From assembly GCA_016195405.1 (NCBI GenBank), contig JACPZP010000118.1:1-58161 (forward strand): 58,161 nucleotides of DNA. The letters run 5' to 3'. The stretch comes from Planctomycetota bacterium. Its GTDB lineage: Bacteria > Planctomycetota > Planctomycetia > Gemmatales > Gemmataceae. This document shows positions 26,130 to 34,505 of the stretch, piece after piece. The notes beneath the pieces were generated by a model, which worked only from the letters and a program-made list of their open reading frames with translations, searched no databases and was not told where the DNA came from. The translations under genes and the position numbers were made by a program. Each line of letters starts with the position of its first letter. Within the stretch, counting starts at the first letter, position 1.

Positions 26130-26306
26130 TCAACGGTTTGTTGGTCGTTTTTTCTCGCTTCGCTTCCCATTGCCAACGCGATGCGCCGGCTCAACCTTAT
26201 TCCAGAACCGATCATGAGGAGTTCCGGCCCCTTCGTCGATCCGGCGATCCGCGGCGTCGAGGATGGCTCGCAATCTCCGGGAATGCGCCAAGAGTATTCG
26301 CTTCAT
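26130..26306 (-). CDS. Small antitoxin-like protein, orphan
   Basis: A 58-residue frame starting MKRILLAHSRRLRAILDAAD, then RRIDEGAGTPHDRFWNKVE and a basic tail. The pattern of an amphipathic helix, an EG turn and then a His-Asp/Glu-x-x-W helix resembles the C-terminal half of small antitoxins (prevent-host-death or ParD-like). GAGGTG precedes the ATG by about 6 bases. No toxin gene follows; the prolyl oligopeptidase starts 12 bases downstream. It may be a leader gene for that operon or a remnant. Confidence 0.45.
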   Translation of the reverse strand: MKRILLAHSRRLRAILDAADRRIDEGAGTPHDRFWNKVEPAHRVGNGKRSEKKRPTNR

Positions 26307-26445
26307 AGTTTCACCTCTTCGCTCCCGCAACGATAGACGCAGCCGAGCCTGATTCTATCACTTAGCCCTGTGCGGAGTAGAATGTTGGCTAAGGCCGTTC
26401 TTATCGCAATGACTGCGGACACTTCTTTCGGAAACTGGAGGCGCC

Positions 26446-26907
26446 ATGAAATACGTAACCAGAGAACACGTGAAGGTCGACCGAGTGGCTTGCCCCTGGC
26501 TCATCAGGAAGTTCGTCGATCCAAAAGCCGAGTTTCTCTTCGTCCCCGCCGATCAGGTGATGGAAACCGCGCAGATGAAAGGCGCCATCCCCTTTGACGT
26601 GCCCGACGTCGAACTCGGTCATCACGGCAAGGAGTGCTCCTTTGACGCCATCGTCAAGAAGCACAAGCTCACCGCCGACCCGGCCCTCTTGCTGTTGGCG
26701 AAAATCGTCAACGGCGCCGACACCGACAACACGCTCTGGCATCAGCCGGAGTCGGCGGGGCTGAACGCGGTTGCCGAGGGCGTACGCCATCTTGGCTTCA
26801 AGGACGATCATGAGACGAACGCAGCCCAGTGGATCGTCTATGACGCGCTTTACGCGTATTGCCAGGAGATGATCAGGCGCGGCAAACCGGAAGGGGCGTT
26901 CAAATAA
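26446..26907 (+). CDS. ChrB-type chromate-resistance domain protein
   Basis: A 153-residue protein beginning YVTREHVKVDRVACPWLIRK, the hallmark of the ChrB C-terminal domain (Chrome_Resist family). It continues with KAEFLFVPADQV, IPFDVPDVELGHHGKECSFDA and DPALLLLAKIVNGADTD. In ChrB this domain follows a regulatory N-terminal half; here it stands alone. Its Cys and His residues (C20, HHGKEC) suggest metal binding. GGAGG precedes the ATG by 5 bases. The stop overlaps the regulator start by one base (TAATG), so they are coupled. Confidence 0.88.
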   Translation: MKYVTREHVKVDRVACPWLIRKFVDPKAEFLFVPADQVMETAQMKGAIPFDVPDVELGHHGKECSFDAIVKKHKLTADPALLLLAKIVNGADTDNTLWHQPESAGLNAVAEGVRHLGFKDDHETNAAQWIVYDALYAYCQEMIRRGKPEGAFK

Positions 26908-27590
26908 TGGCACGCATCCTGCTCGTCGAAGATGAACGCAAAATCCTGCGCAGCCTCGAACGTGGATTCAAGGCGGCCGGTTACGATGTGGCCTCAGCCG
27001 CCAATGGCCAGGCTGCGTTTCAGGATGCCTCCCGCGGCGCGTTCGATTGCATCGTGCTGGATGTCATGCTCCCGGGCATGAATGGAATGGATGTCCTCGC
27101 TGAGTTCCGCAATGCGGGTAAGTCCACGCCGGTCTTGCTGCTTACGGCACGTGATGCGGTGGAAGATCGTGTCCGTGGGCTGGAGACGGGCGCGGACGAT
27201 TATCTCGTAAAGCCCTTCGCGTTTGCCGAGCTGTTGGCACGCGTGCGGGCGCTGTTGCGGCGCGACCGCGCCGACCGGGAAACCGTCCTTCAAGCGCGCG
27301 ACCTGGAAATGGACCTGATCGAGCGGCGGGTGACGAGACTTGGCCAGGACATAGGCCTCACGCGCCGTGAATTCGACTTGCTGGAGTATCTCCTGCGTCA
27401 CAAGAACGCCATCGTCAGTCGTGAGATGCTGGGGCGGGATGTCTGGAAGGAGCCGAACTACGCCCTGACCAATGTCATCGACGTTTGCATTAACTCCCTA
27501 CGCCGCAAGATCGAATTACAGGATACTCAACCGCTGCTGCATACCCTGCGTGGCTTGGGTTACTGTCTGCGAGACGATCCATGCGCTTGA
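26907..27590 (+). CDS. OmpR-family response regulator
   Basis: A 227-residue two-domain regulator. The receiver domain begins RILLVEDERKILRSLERGFK, has the phosphoacceptor Asp52 in CIVLDVMLPGMNGM, and the conserved Thr/Lys in LLTARDAVEDR and DYLVKPFAF. The C-terminal winged helix (about 130-225) includes LTRREFDLLEYLLRHKN and TNVIDVCINSLRRKIE. It is most like the copper/heavy-metal CusR/CopR group. It overlaps the kinase gene by 10 bases and the ChrB-like gene by one, forming a three-gene unit. Confidence 0.95.
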   Translation: MARILLVEDERKILRSLERGFKAAGYDVASAANGQAAFQDASRGAFDCIVLDVMLPGMNGMDVLAEFRNAGKSTPVLLLTARDAVEDRVRGLETGADDYLVKPFAFAELLARVRALLRRDRADRETVLQARDLEMDLIERRVTRLGQDIGLTRREFDLLEYLLRHKNAIVSREMLGRDVWKEPNYALTNVIDVCINSLRRKIELQDTQPLLHTLRGLGYCLRDDPCA

Positions 27591-29074
27591 GCATTCGCTG
27601 GCGGTTAGCCCTGTGGAACACGTTCGCGCTAGCGTGCGTCTTGTCGCTGCTTGGCGGTCTGGTGTTCTGGCTCTTTCGGCAAACCCACGAGCGCATTGAC
27701 CGGGCTCTTCAAGAGCGCGCCGAGCATGCCCTGCTTAACCTCGACCAATCGCTCCTCCAGCAATTTCAGCAATTGAAGAACGATCCGCAGGTTCAAACCG
27801 ATATGCCTAAACGGCTCGCTCATTGGATTTACGAGTTCAAAGAGCACGACAGTTTCTTCTGTGTGGTTTACGATCAGACGGGACGCGCGATTCTCAAGAC
27901 CGAAGAAATGCCTTCGCAAAGCGCTCCGGAACCGCCTCGCGAAGACTTAACCGCGCCCCAGTATCAAGAAGTCAGCATCCCCGTTCTTGGCCGGCAAAGA
28001 GTTTTGCAAGGTCGCCTGCACGCCGGCAGCGAAAACTACGCAATCGTCCTTCTGGCGTCTTTGGCGGAGATCGATCGGGTTCGGCTCGAAGTCCAAAACG
28101 AGCGGGCGGAAGTGGACCGCGAGTTCCGGGCCGTCGCCAGCTTCGTGGCCGCCTCCATTCCAGTGGCGATTCTCTTCGTGGGCGGCGTCGGCTATCTGCT
28201 GGCCCGCAAAGCCCTAGCGCCAGTGGACCGTTTGAACCGACTCGCCGAAGGGATCAATGCCAAGCGCTTGGATCGCCGCCTTCCGGTCCTTCACCCCGAT
28301 GATGAACTCGGCCGGCTGACGACAACCATCAATGCCATGATTGCTCGGCTAGAACGCTCGTTTGCGGAAATCCGGCGTTTCACCGGCGACGCTTCGCACG
28401 AGCTGCGCACGCCCCTAACGGCCATCCGCGCGGAAGCCGAGATCGCACTGGCCAAACCCATGACGCCGGCCGAACACAATCACCTTTTGGGCAGCATTCT
28501 CGAAGAATGTGATCGACTGACGCGCTTGACCGACCAACTTTTGAATCTTTCCCGCGAAGACTCCAATGGCTTTACGCAGGTTCGAGATCTCCTCGACCTC
28601 AGCGCGCTGGTCAAACAGGTGACGGAGACGATGACGCCGTTAATGGAATCCAAGGGGCTCCATCTCGAATGTGCCTGCCGCCTGGCGCTGCCGATCCGTG
28701 GCGATGAGAGCCGGCTTCGCCAGGTGTTTATCAACTTGCTCGACAATGCCATCAAGTACACGCCGCGAGACGGCAGAATCACTGTCGAATCCTGCCGCGA
28801 TGGGAACAACGCCTTGGTGCGGATTCGCGACAACGGGATCGGCATAGCGTCGGAGCACCAAGAACGCGTGTTCGAGCGATTCTATCGCGTGGATAAGGCG
28901 CGCGGCCGGGCGGAAGGCGGCGCGGGTCTCGGATTGAGCATCGCCCGGAGCATAATTCAATCTCACGGCGGCGCCATCACTCTGTCCAGCGAGCAAGGCG
29001 CGGGCACGACCGTGGTAGTTCAGTTAGCCCTTAACGAGCTTTCGCCGGCTCTTGGTTCGGCCGGCCGGTCGTGA
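27581..29074 (+). CDS. Sensor histidine kinase, heavy-metal sensor type
   Basis: A 497-residue membrane kinase: transmembrane helix 1 at about 10-33, a periplasmic sensor region (about 34-180), helix 2 at about 185-207 (ASFVAASIPVAILFVGG), HAMP to about 260, then the phosphoacceptor box DASHELRTPLTAIRAEAEIA (His about 272). The ATPase domain has NLLDNAIKYTP (about 385), IRDNGIGI and GGAGLGLSIARSI. It has the arrangement of CusS-like kinases and surely pairs with the overlapping regulator. The sensor region lacks an obvious metal-binding Cys or His cluster, so the ligand is unknown. Confidence 0.95.
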   Translation: MRLSIRWRLALWNTFALACVLSLLGGLVFWLFRQTHERIDRALQERAEHALLNLDQSLLQQFQQLKNDPQVQTDMPKRLAHWIYEFKEHDSFFCVVYDQTGRAILKTEEMPSQSAPEPPREDLTAPQYQEVSIPVLGRQRVLQGRLHAGSENYAIVLLASLAEIDRVRLEVQNERAEVDREFRAVASFVAASIPVAILFVGGVGYLLARKALAPVDRLNRLAEGINAKRLDRRLPVLHPDDELGRLTTTINAMIARLERSFAEIRRFTGDASHELRTPLTAIRAEAEIALAKPMTPAEHNHLLGSILEECDRLTRLTDQLLNLSREDSNGFTQVRDLLDLSALVKQVTETMTPLMESKGLHLECACRLALPIRGDESRLRQVFINLLDNAIKYTPRDGRITVESCRDGNNALVRIRDNGIGIASEHQERVFERFYRVDKARGRAEGGAGLGLSIARSIIQSHGGAITLSSEQGAGTTVVVQLALNELSPALGSAGRS

Positions 29075-29224
29075 TACCACGATCTAGCTACACCACTCGA
29101 AGATAAGAAATTTCTAATCCAGCCGCCCGTTGCAACGGCGCTGTCTTCGGCTTAACAAGACACCAAGGAAATCGACCCCGTCTGTCGCACGCTCACCACT
29201 CTTCTTGAACCAAAGGAGCACATC

Positions 29225-29869
29225 ATGAAACGCCTGGCGCTGTTGACCCTGTTGATTTGCGGCCCCGTCCTCGTGGCCGGAGATGAGTCGCCCTTAAACC
29301 TCAAGAACGCCAAACTCGGCAGCCTTCCCAAAGGTTTGAAAGCCTTCAAGACGGGAAAAGGCGAAGACACCGGCGGTGATTGGAAGGTGGTCGAGGACAA
29401 GGACGCTCCCGGCGGCCTGGCGCTGGCGCAGACCAAGGCGGACAAAGCCGCCAATTTCAACATCTGTGTCGCCGAAGACACCAAGTACAAGGACATCGAC
29501 TTCACCGTGTCGTTCAAAGCCATTGCCGGCGAACGCGACCAGGGTGGTGGCCCCGTGTGGCGCTTCCAGGACGGCAACAATTACTACGTCTGCCGCATGA
29601 ACCCGTTAGAGGACAATTTCCGGGTTTACAAGGTCGTCGCCGGCAAACGCAAGGAAATGGCCTCGGCCAACGCCAAGGTGGAAGTAGGCACGTGGCACAC
29701 GATCCGCATCGTTCATAAGGGCGATCAGATCGAGTGCTACCTGGACGGTAAAAAACTTCTCGATATCAACGACGACACGATTCGCGAGCCCGGCAAGATT
29801 GGCGTCTGGAGCAAGGCGGACGCGCAAACGCGATTCGCCGCCTTCATCATCAAAGGGAAGAAGGAGTGA
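29225..29869 (+). CDS. Secreted LamG/DUF1080-like protein
   Basis: A 214-residue protein with a signal peptide (MKRLALLTLLICGPVLVAG). The remainder has the jelly-roll features of the DUF1080/concanavalin-like fold: FTVSFKAIAGERDQGGGPVW, DGNNYYVCRMNPLEDNFRVY, the VGTWHTIRIVHKGDQIECYL strand and a C-terminal GKIGVWSKADAQTRF. Such domains bind or process carbohydrates in planctomycetes; no catalytic residues can be assigned. A strong AAAGGAG lies before the ATG. It follows the kinase by about 150 bases. Confidence 0.88.
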   Translation: MKRLALLTLLICGPVLVAGDESPLNLKNAKLGSLPKGLKAFKTGKGEDTGGDWKVVEDKDAPGGLALAQTKADKAANFNICVAEDTKYKDIDFTVSFKAIAGERDQGGGPVWRFQDGNNYYVCRMNPLEDNFRVYKVVAGKRKEMASANAKVEVGTWHTIRIVHKGDQIECYLDGKKLLDINDDTIREPGKIGVWSKADAQTRFAAFIIKGKKE

Positions 29870-29897
29870 ACTGCCAAAATAAGCACAAAAATACAAG

Positions 29898-29925
29898 CCC
29901 GCAGGCGAGTCTTCGAGCCTGCGGG
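29898..29925. repeat. Hairpin of the GAGTCTTCGAGC repeat type
   Basis: CCCGCAGGC (29898-29906) pairs with GCCTGCGGG (29917-29925) around GAGTCTTCGA. The core matches each arm of the palindrome at 14042-14118 with compensatory changes in the stem. It lies between the DUF1080-like and DUF1259 genes on the same strand and might act as an attenuator or RNA-processing site. Confidence 0.8.
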
Positions 29926-29947
29926 GTGCCGGGGAAGGATCAAACCT

Positions 29948-30886
29948 ATGAAACCGAACATCAAATCGCTCCTTTGCAGCGCCACTCTGATCGTGACGCT
30001 TGTGGGCACACGTTGGTTTGTCGCAGCGGGACCGCAAGGAGAGAAGTCCCACCTCGATGCAGACAAAATCGGCGCTGCCGCCGGTTCTAAGGCAACCACC
30101 ACGAAGGACGGCGTCGTTCGACTGGCTCGGGCACGCACCGACGTGAAAGTGACTGTGGATGGGCTGGCGTATCAACCGTTCGGCGGACTCGGCTCATGGG
30201 CGGCCTTCACGTCCACCGCGCACGGGGCCATGGTCATGGGCGATACGGTTGTCTTCCAAGATGAAGTAACGCCCGCCATGGACGCCGCGTTTGCCAATGG
30301 CCTGGAAGTGACCGGCCTGCACAATCATTTTTTCTTCGACGAGCCCAAAGTCTACTTCATGCACATCGGCGGCCAGGGCGACCCTGAGAAACTTGCCAAA
30401 GGGGTCAAGAGCGTGTGGGACGCGATTAAGAGCGTGCGCTCGGCCCGTTCCGAGCCGGCAGCAAGGTTCACGGGCGAAGTTCCGAAGCCCGGGAAGATCG
30501 ACGCCGGCGCACTTGACAAGATCCTGGGCCACAAGAGCGACAGCCAAGACGGCGTGGTGAAGTACACCATCGGTCGCGAAGGAAAAATGCACGGCATCAA
30601 AGTCGCCGGTTCGATGGGGCTGACCACTTGGGCGGCGTTTTCCGGCAGCGACGATCTCGCGGTCGTCGCGGGAGACTTCATCATGACGGCCAATGAGGTC
30701 CAGCCGGTGTTGCGCGCTTTGCGCAAGGGCAACATCCACATCGTGGCCCTTCACAACCACATGATCGGCGAAGAACCGGCGTTCTACTTCACGCACTATT
30801 GGGGCAAGGCCCCGGCACGCGAATTGGCTAATTCCGTCAAGACCGCGCTTGACGCGCAAAAAGTAGTGCAGAGCAAGGGGCATTGA
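29948..30886 (+). CDS. DUF1259 (LppY/LpqO-like) protein with two repeated halves
   Basis: A 312-residue exported protein with an N-terminal hydrophobic leader. It contains two similar halves. The first (about residues 60-160) has GLGSWAAFTST, a metal-site-like GLHNHFFFDEPKVYFMH and the helix LAKGVKSVWDAIKS. The second (about 205-305) has GLTTWAAFSGS, VALHNHMIGEEPAFYFTH and LANSVKTALDAQK. The repeated H-N-H followed by P-x-x-x-F/Y-x-H looks like a duplicated metal centre. The family is known as DUF1259; its function is not established. It lies 2 bases upstream of the iron-binding lipoprotein gene. Confidence 0.9.
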   Translation: MKPNIKSLLCSATLIVTLVGTRWFVAAGPQGEKSHLDADKIGAAAGSKATTTKDGVVRLARARTDVKVTVDGLAYQPFGGLGSWAAFTSTAHGAMVMGDTVVFQDEVTPAMDAAFANGLEVTGLHNHFFFDEPKVYFMHIGGQGDPEKLAKGVKSVWDAIKSVRSARSEPAARFTGEVPKPGKIDAGALDKILGHKSDSQDGVVKYTIGREGKMHGIKVAGSMGLTTWAAFSGSDDLAVVAGDFIMTANEVQPVLRALRKGNIHIVALHNHMIGEEPAFYFTHYWGKAPARELANSVKTALDAQKVVQSKGH

Positions 30887-30888
30887 CC

Positions 30889-31917
30889 ATGGGAGCGCTG
30901 AGATTTTGCGGGCTTCTTGGGCTGCTTTTCTCCATTGGCGCGATTGGTGGGTGCGGGAAAGCTGAACCGCACGTCGTGGTCTACACGTCCGTCGATGAAG
31001 CTTTTTCGCGTCCGATTGCCGAGCGGTTCGAAAGAGAGCACAAGTTCAAGGTCTTTCTGGTGACCGATACGGAAGAGACCAAGAGCACCGGCTTGGTCAA
31101 CCGCCTTATCGCCGAAAAGAATCGACCCCAGGCCGACGTTTTTTGGAGCGGCGACCCGGTGCGAACGGCCATCTTGAAGTCCAAAGGCCTGACAGAGCCC
31201 TATCTGTCGCTAGAGGCGAAGGACCTGCCCAAGAAGTTCTCCGATCCGGAGGGCCATTGGACCGGATTCTCGGCGCGGGCGCGGATCATCATGTTCAACC
31301 GCGACTTGGTTAAGGAAGGTCAGGAGCCAAAGTCCATTCTCGACCTGGCCGATCCGCGCTTCCAAGGCAAAGCATGCATGGCTAATCCGCTTTTCGGCTC
31401 GACGTCCATGCACGCCGCCGCCCTCTTCGACAAGGTCGGCGAAAACGACGCCAAAAAGTTCTTCGAGGCATTTGCGGCCAACGGCGGCACGATCCTTTCG
31501 TCCAACGGCGAAGTGCGCCGCCGCGTCGCCAACGGCGAGTTTGCCGTAGGGCTAACCGATACGGATGACTACAACGAGGCCCGCAAGGAAGGCAAACCGG
31601 TCGGCGTCGTTTATCCGGACGCCAAGGGCATGGGCACCGTCGTTGTGCCCAATGCCGTGGTCTTGATCGTGGGCGGGCCGAATCCGGAGCGGGCGAAGAA
31701 GTTCATTGATTTTCTGCTCACTCCCGAAGTGGAAAAAGCCTTGGCCGAAAGCGAAGCAGCCCAGATTCCCGTTCGATCGGGTGTATTGACGCCGACTCAC
31801 ATGGTGCCCCTCGATCAATTGCATCCCATGGATATCCAATACGAAAATTTGGCTGGCCGCCTCGAAGACCTCTCCAAGGGCTATTTGAAGGACTGGGTGG
31901 ATCGCAACAAGAAATGA
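30889..31917 (+). CDS. Iron-type ABC transporter substrate-binding lipoprotein
   Basis: A 342-residue periplasmic protein of the Fbp/ferric-ion-binding class. The lipobox IGAIGGC places the lipidated cysteine at residue 22. Class features include VVYTSVDEAFSRPIAERFE at the start of the mature part, GLVNRLIAEKNRPQADVFWS, FGSTSMHAAALF and RVANGEFAVGLTDTDDYNEA. The ATG at 30889, two bases after the DUF1259 stop, gives the lipoprotein leader. It should deliver Fe3+ (or a similar ion) to the permease encoded next, whose start overlaps its stop by 4 bases. Confidence 0.92.
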   Translation: MGALRFCGLLGLLFSIGAIGGCGKAEPHVVVYTSVDEAFSRPIAERFEREHKFKVFLVTDTEETKSTGLVNRLIAEKNRPQADVFWSGDPVRTAILKSKGLTEPYLSLEAKDLPKKFSDPEGHWTGFSARARIIMFNRDLVKEGQEPKSILDLADPRFQGKACMANPLFGSTSMHAAALFDKVGENDAKKFFEAFAANGGTILSSNGEVRRRVANGEFAVGLTDTDDYNEARKEGKPVGVVYPDAKGMGTVVVPNAVVLIVGGPNPERAKKFIDFLLTPEVEKALAESEAAQIPVRSGVLTPTHMVPLDQLHPMDIQYENLAGRLEDLSKGYLKDWVDRNKK

Positions 31918-33458
31918 CTTCGTGCCTATGGCTGGAGCGCCCAGGAAAGGTGCGTTGGCTCGCTGCGCTCGCTTTGCTGGTTCTGCCCTTGCTCCCCGTA
32001 TTGCCGCTCTGTTGGCAGGCGGTGACAAACGGCGATGCGCTTTCTCTCGGATGGCCTTTTTCCCGGTCGCTTCTGAACAGCTTGCTCGTCGCTCTAATTG
32101 TTTCCAGTCTCACATTTCTCGTCGGTTTGCCGGCTGGAGTCATGTCGGCTCTGTATGAGTTTTCAGGGCGGCGGCTGTTTCTCAGCGTGGTTGCACTGCC
32201 GCTTCTGGCGCCGTCTTTCCTATGGGCGATCGGTTGGTCGGCGCTGGCGGCACGGCTCGGCCCCTGGGCGACGGGCCTGATTTCAGGTTACACGGGCTGT
32301 GTGCTTGTGTTCTTTGCCGGCGCTTTCGCCCTGGTGCTCTATGCCGCCATGGCCGCGACACTCTCTCTGACTGGCTCGCAGATTGAAGCGGCGCGGCTGG
32401 CAGGCGGCGAGAAAGCCGTTCTCCATTATGCCGTGCGCCATGCCGCCGTGCCCGCGCTCTTGGCGTCTGTCTTGGCCGGCGTCCTGACCCTGTCGGACCC
32501 CGGACCAGGCCAAATTCTGTTGTTGCCGACGGCGGCTTCGGAAATCTTGACCAGCTTCGCCGCCCACTATGACTTCGAGCAGGCGGCGCGCCAGTGTCTC
32601 GTCCTTGGCGGCCTCGTTGTTTTGCTGTCTCTGCCTCTCGTTTTCGTGGCGGCGCCGATCATGGCCACGGAACTCCTGGCTCGGCAAATGCGGCCTCTTC
32701 ACCGCGTTCGGCCCGCAAGGGCGCACTGGCTTCCGATTGGCGGCGCCGTGTTGACTGCGATCCTCTTTGCGGGTCCAGTCGCGGGCATACTTCTGCCGAT
32801 TCCCGGCGGCCTCGAACTCGAGCGGGCGACGCGCGAAGTGCTGCGGACCGGAATGAATACGTTGCTCTATGGGTTCGGCGCCGGACTGATCGCAGCCGTG
32901 ATGGGATTTGTTCTTGCGGGCGTGGTCGGCCGCGATTCACGGCTCCGGGCGATCACTCTTGGGCTCTGCTTGACCGCGTTCACTTTGCCCCCAGCCCTGC
33001 TTGCATTCGGAATCATCCAGGCGTCAAGCGCCCTACCCGCATGGACTGATCTTTTCTTGCGAAGCCGATTCGTCGTCTGTCTGGCATTGGCTCTGCGTTT
33101 CTTTCCCATTGCCGTCGTCTTGGGCATGCGTGCCTGGGGGTCGATGTCGCAGACGTGGGTTCACGCCGCCGCGGTTCATGGCATTTCCGGCCGCCGGTAC
33201 TTGCGTTCCGTAGCGGTTCCGTGGCTATTGCCGTCGGTGGGGATTTCGATCCTGCTCGTCGGCCTGCTCGCCATGGGAGAGATCGGCGCCGTGCTATTGT
33301 TGCATCCGCCGGGGCAAAGCTCGTTGCCTCTTACTATCTTCGCCATCATGGCTAACGCACCGGAGGCTCTCGTTGCGTCCCTTTGCCTTGCATACTTGAC
33401 TCTTGCCGCGGCTGTCTTGCTGCTGATTTGGCGGTTCGCCGGGAGATATCACCCATGA
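31914..33458 (+). CDS. Iron-type ABC transporter permease, two fused halves
   Basis: A 514-residue permease of the FbpB/ThiP kind with about 12 transmembrane segments and two binding-protein-dependent transport modules. The conserved EAA-type loops read EAARLAGGEKAVLHYAVRHA (about 158-178) and AAAVHGISGRRYLRSVAVPW (about 418-437). Together with the lipoprotein and ATPase it forms one importer. Starts and stops of all three genes overlap by 4 bases (ATGA), indicating translational coupling. Confidence 0.94.
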   Translation: MTSCLWLERPGKVRWLAALALLVLPLLPVLPLCWQAVTNGDALSLGWPFSRSLLNSLLVALIVSSLTFLVGLPAGVMSALYEFSGRRLFLSVVALPLLAPSFLWAIGWSALAARLGPWATGLISGYTGCVLVFFAGAFALVLYAAMAATLSLTGSQIEAARLAGGEKAVLHYAVRHAAVPALLASVLAGVLTLSDPGPGQILLLPTAASEILTSFAAHYDFEQAARQCLVLGGLVVLLSLPLVFVAAPIMATELLARQMRPLHRVRPARAHWLPIGGAVLTAILFAGPVAGILLPIPGGLELERATREVLRTGMNTLLYGFGAGLIAAVMGFVLAGVVGRDSRLRAITLGLCLTAFTLPPALLAFGIIQASSALPAWTDLFLRSRFVVCLALALRFFPIAVVLGMRAWGSMSQTWVHAAAVHGISGRRYLRSVAVPWLLPSVGISILLVGLLAMGEIGAVLLLHPPGQSSLPLTIFAIMANAPEALVASLCLAYLTLAAAVLLLIWRFAGRYHP

Positions 33459-34219
33459 CGCCGCCCGGCTTCGTCCTGCGCTCCGTTTCCAAGGTCTACG
33501 ACGGGCGGCCGGCTCTGCAAGACCTGTCTTGCGCCCTGCCGGAAGGTGAGCACTTAGCAATCTTTGGCGCTTCCGGCTGCGGCAAGACCACGTTGTTACG
33601 ATTGCTGGCTGGCCTGGAAGCACCTTCGAGTGGTGAGATTGCATTTAATGGCGCCGCACTTTCCGAAGCGAATATTGTGCGCGTCCCTCCACATGAACGA
33701 CATCTTGCCTTGGTGTTTCAAGACCTGGCGCTTTGGCCCAATCTCAGTGTGGAAGGAAACGTGCTCTTGGGCCTTGCGGGAAAGCGCTGCTCGAGAGTGG
33801 AAGCGAGAATGAGGGCGAAGGAGGCGATGACCCTGTGCGGCATCGCCGAATTTGCCAAGCGCAAGCCCGGCACGCTCTCGGGTGGCCAACAGCAACGGGC
33901 GGCGCTCGCGCGTGCCTTGGCAGTCCAGCCGGCGTTCTTGCTCCTGGACGAGCCGTTTTCCGGACTCGATTTAGTGAACAAGAGCCAACTCTTGTTCGAT
34001 ATTGCCAAACTTGCGGCCAACGAGCGCTTCACAATCGTCTTGGTTTGCCACGATCCATTCGACGCGGTGGCGCTTTGCAAGACCGCGCTGGTCCTGGAAC
34101 AAGGCCGAGCGGTAGAAAGCGGACCGTTGGCTGAACTACTTCAATCTCCGCATTCGGAAATCCTCCGAGTCGCCAGCAGACAGCTGCGGGGATTAGAGCC
34201 AAAGACTCCGGGATCTTAG
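33455..34219 (+). CDS. Iron-type ABC transporter ATP-binding protein
   Basis: A 254-residue ATPase. Walker A is GASGCGKTTLL (about residue 37), the Q-loop is LVFQDLALWP, the signature is LSGGQQQRAALARAL, Walker B is FLLLDEPFSGLD, and the switch is VLVCHDPFD. The extra C-terminal regulatory domain of many FbpC proteins is missing; the protein ends soon after the switch region. It drives the permease encoded just upstream. Confidence 0.94.
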   Translation: MTPPGFVLRSVSKVYDGRPALQDLSCALPEGEHLAIFGASGCGKTTLLRLLAGLEAPSSGEIAFNGAALSEANIVRVPPHERHLALVFQDLALWPNLSVEGNVLLGLAGKRCSRVEARMRAKEAMTLCGIAEFAKRKPGTLSGGQQQRAALARALAVQPAFLLLDEPFSGLDLVNKSQLLFDIAKLAANERFTIVLVCHDPFDAVALCKTALVLEQGRAVESGPLAELLQSPHSEILRVASRQLRGLEPKTPGS

Positions 34220-34322
34220 CTGGATTCATGCCTTGCCGCCCTGGCAATGAAATGCGTCGGGAGGGGTGTATGGGGGGTGGCGACACAACGAATTCTCATT
34301 GACGAGTATTGTAGTCTTAGCC

Positions 34323-34505
34323 ATGACTCCAACTTTGTGCGAGACCTGTCGCTGGATGCGTGAAGTGATCACGCCCAAGGAATCGCGCTTCCTGCTCTGT
34401 CAGCTGTCAATCACCAATCCCGATTACCCGAAGTATCCGCCGCAGCCAGTCGTGCGGTGCGAAGGCTATGAACGCCGTGGAGAATCCCATGCCGACGATG
34501 CTTGA
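34323..34505 (+). CDS. Small cysteine-rich protein
   Basis: A 60-residue protein beginning MTPTLCETCRWMREVITPKE, with a CxxC, a further Cys in SRFLLCQLS and a last one in VVRCEGYERR. Four cysteines at this spacing fit a zinc knuckle. The sequence resembles short planctomycete proteins annotated as hypothetical. Its end overlaps the thioesterase start by 17 bases in another frame. Transcription probably continues into that gene. Confidence 0.7.
   Translation: MTPTLCETCRWMREVITPKESRFLLCQLSITNPDYPKYPPQPVVRCEGYERRGESHADDA

Noticed and set aside
24699..26336. Open frame of 545 residues on the plus strand
   Set aside because: It runs antisense through the prolyl oligopeptidase gene, whose motifs are complete. 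The long frame is a by-product of GC-rich codon positions, and its composition (runs of Arg, Ala, Gly, Val, His) is not protein-like.
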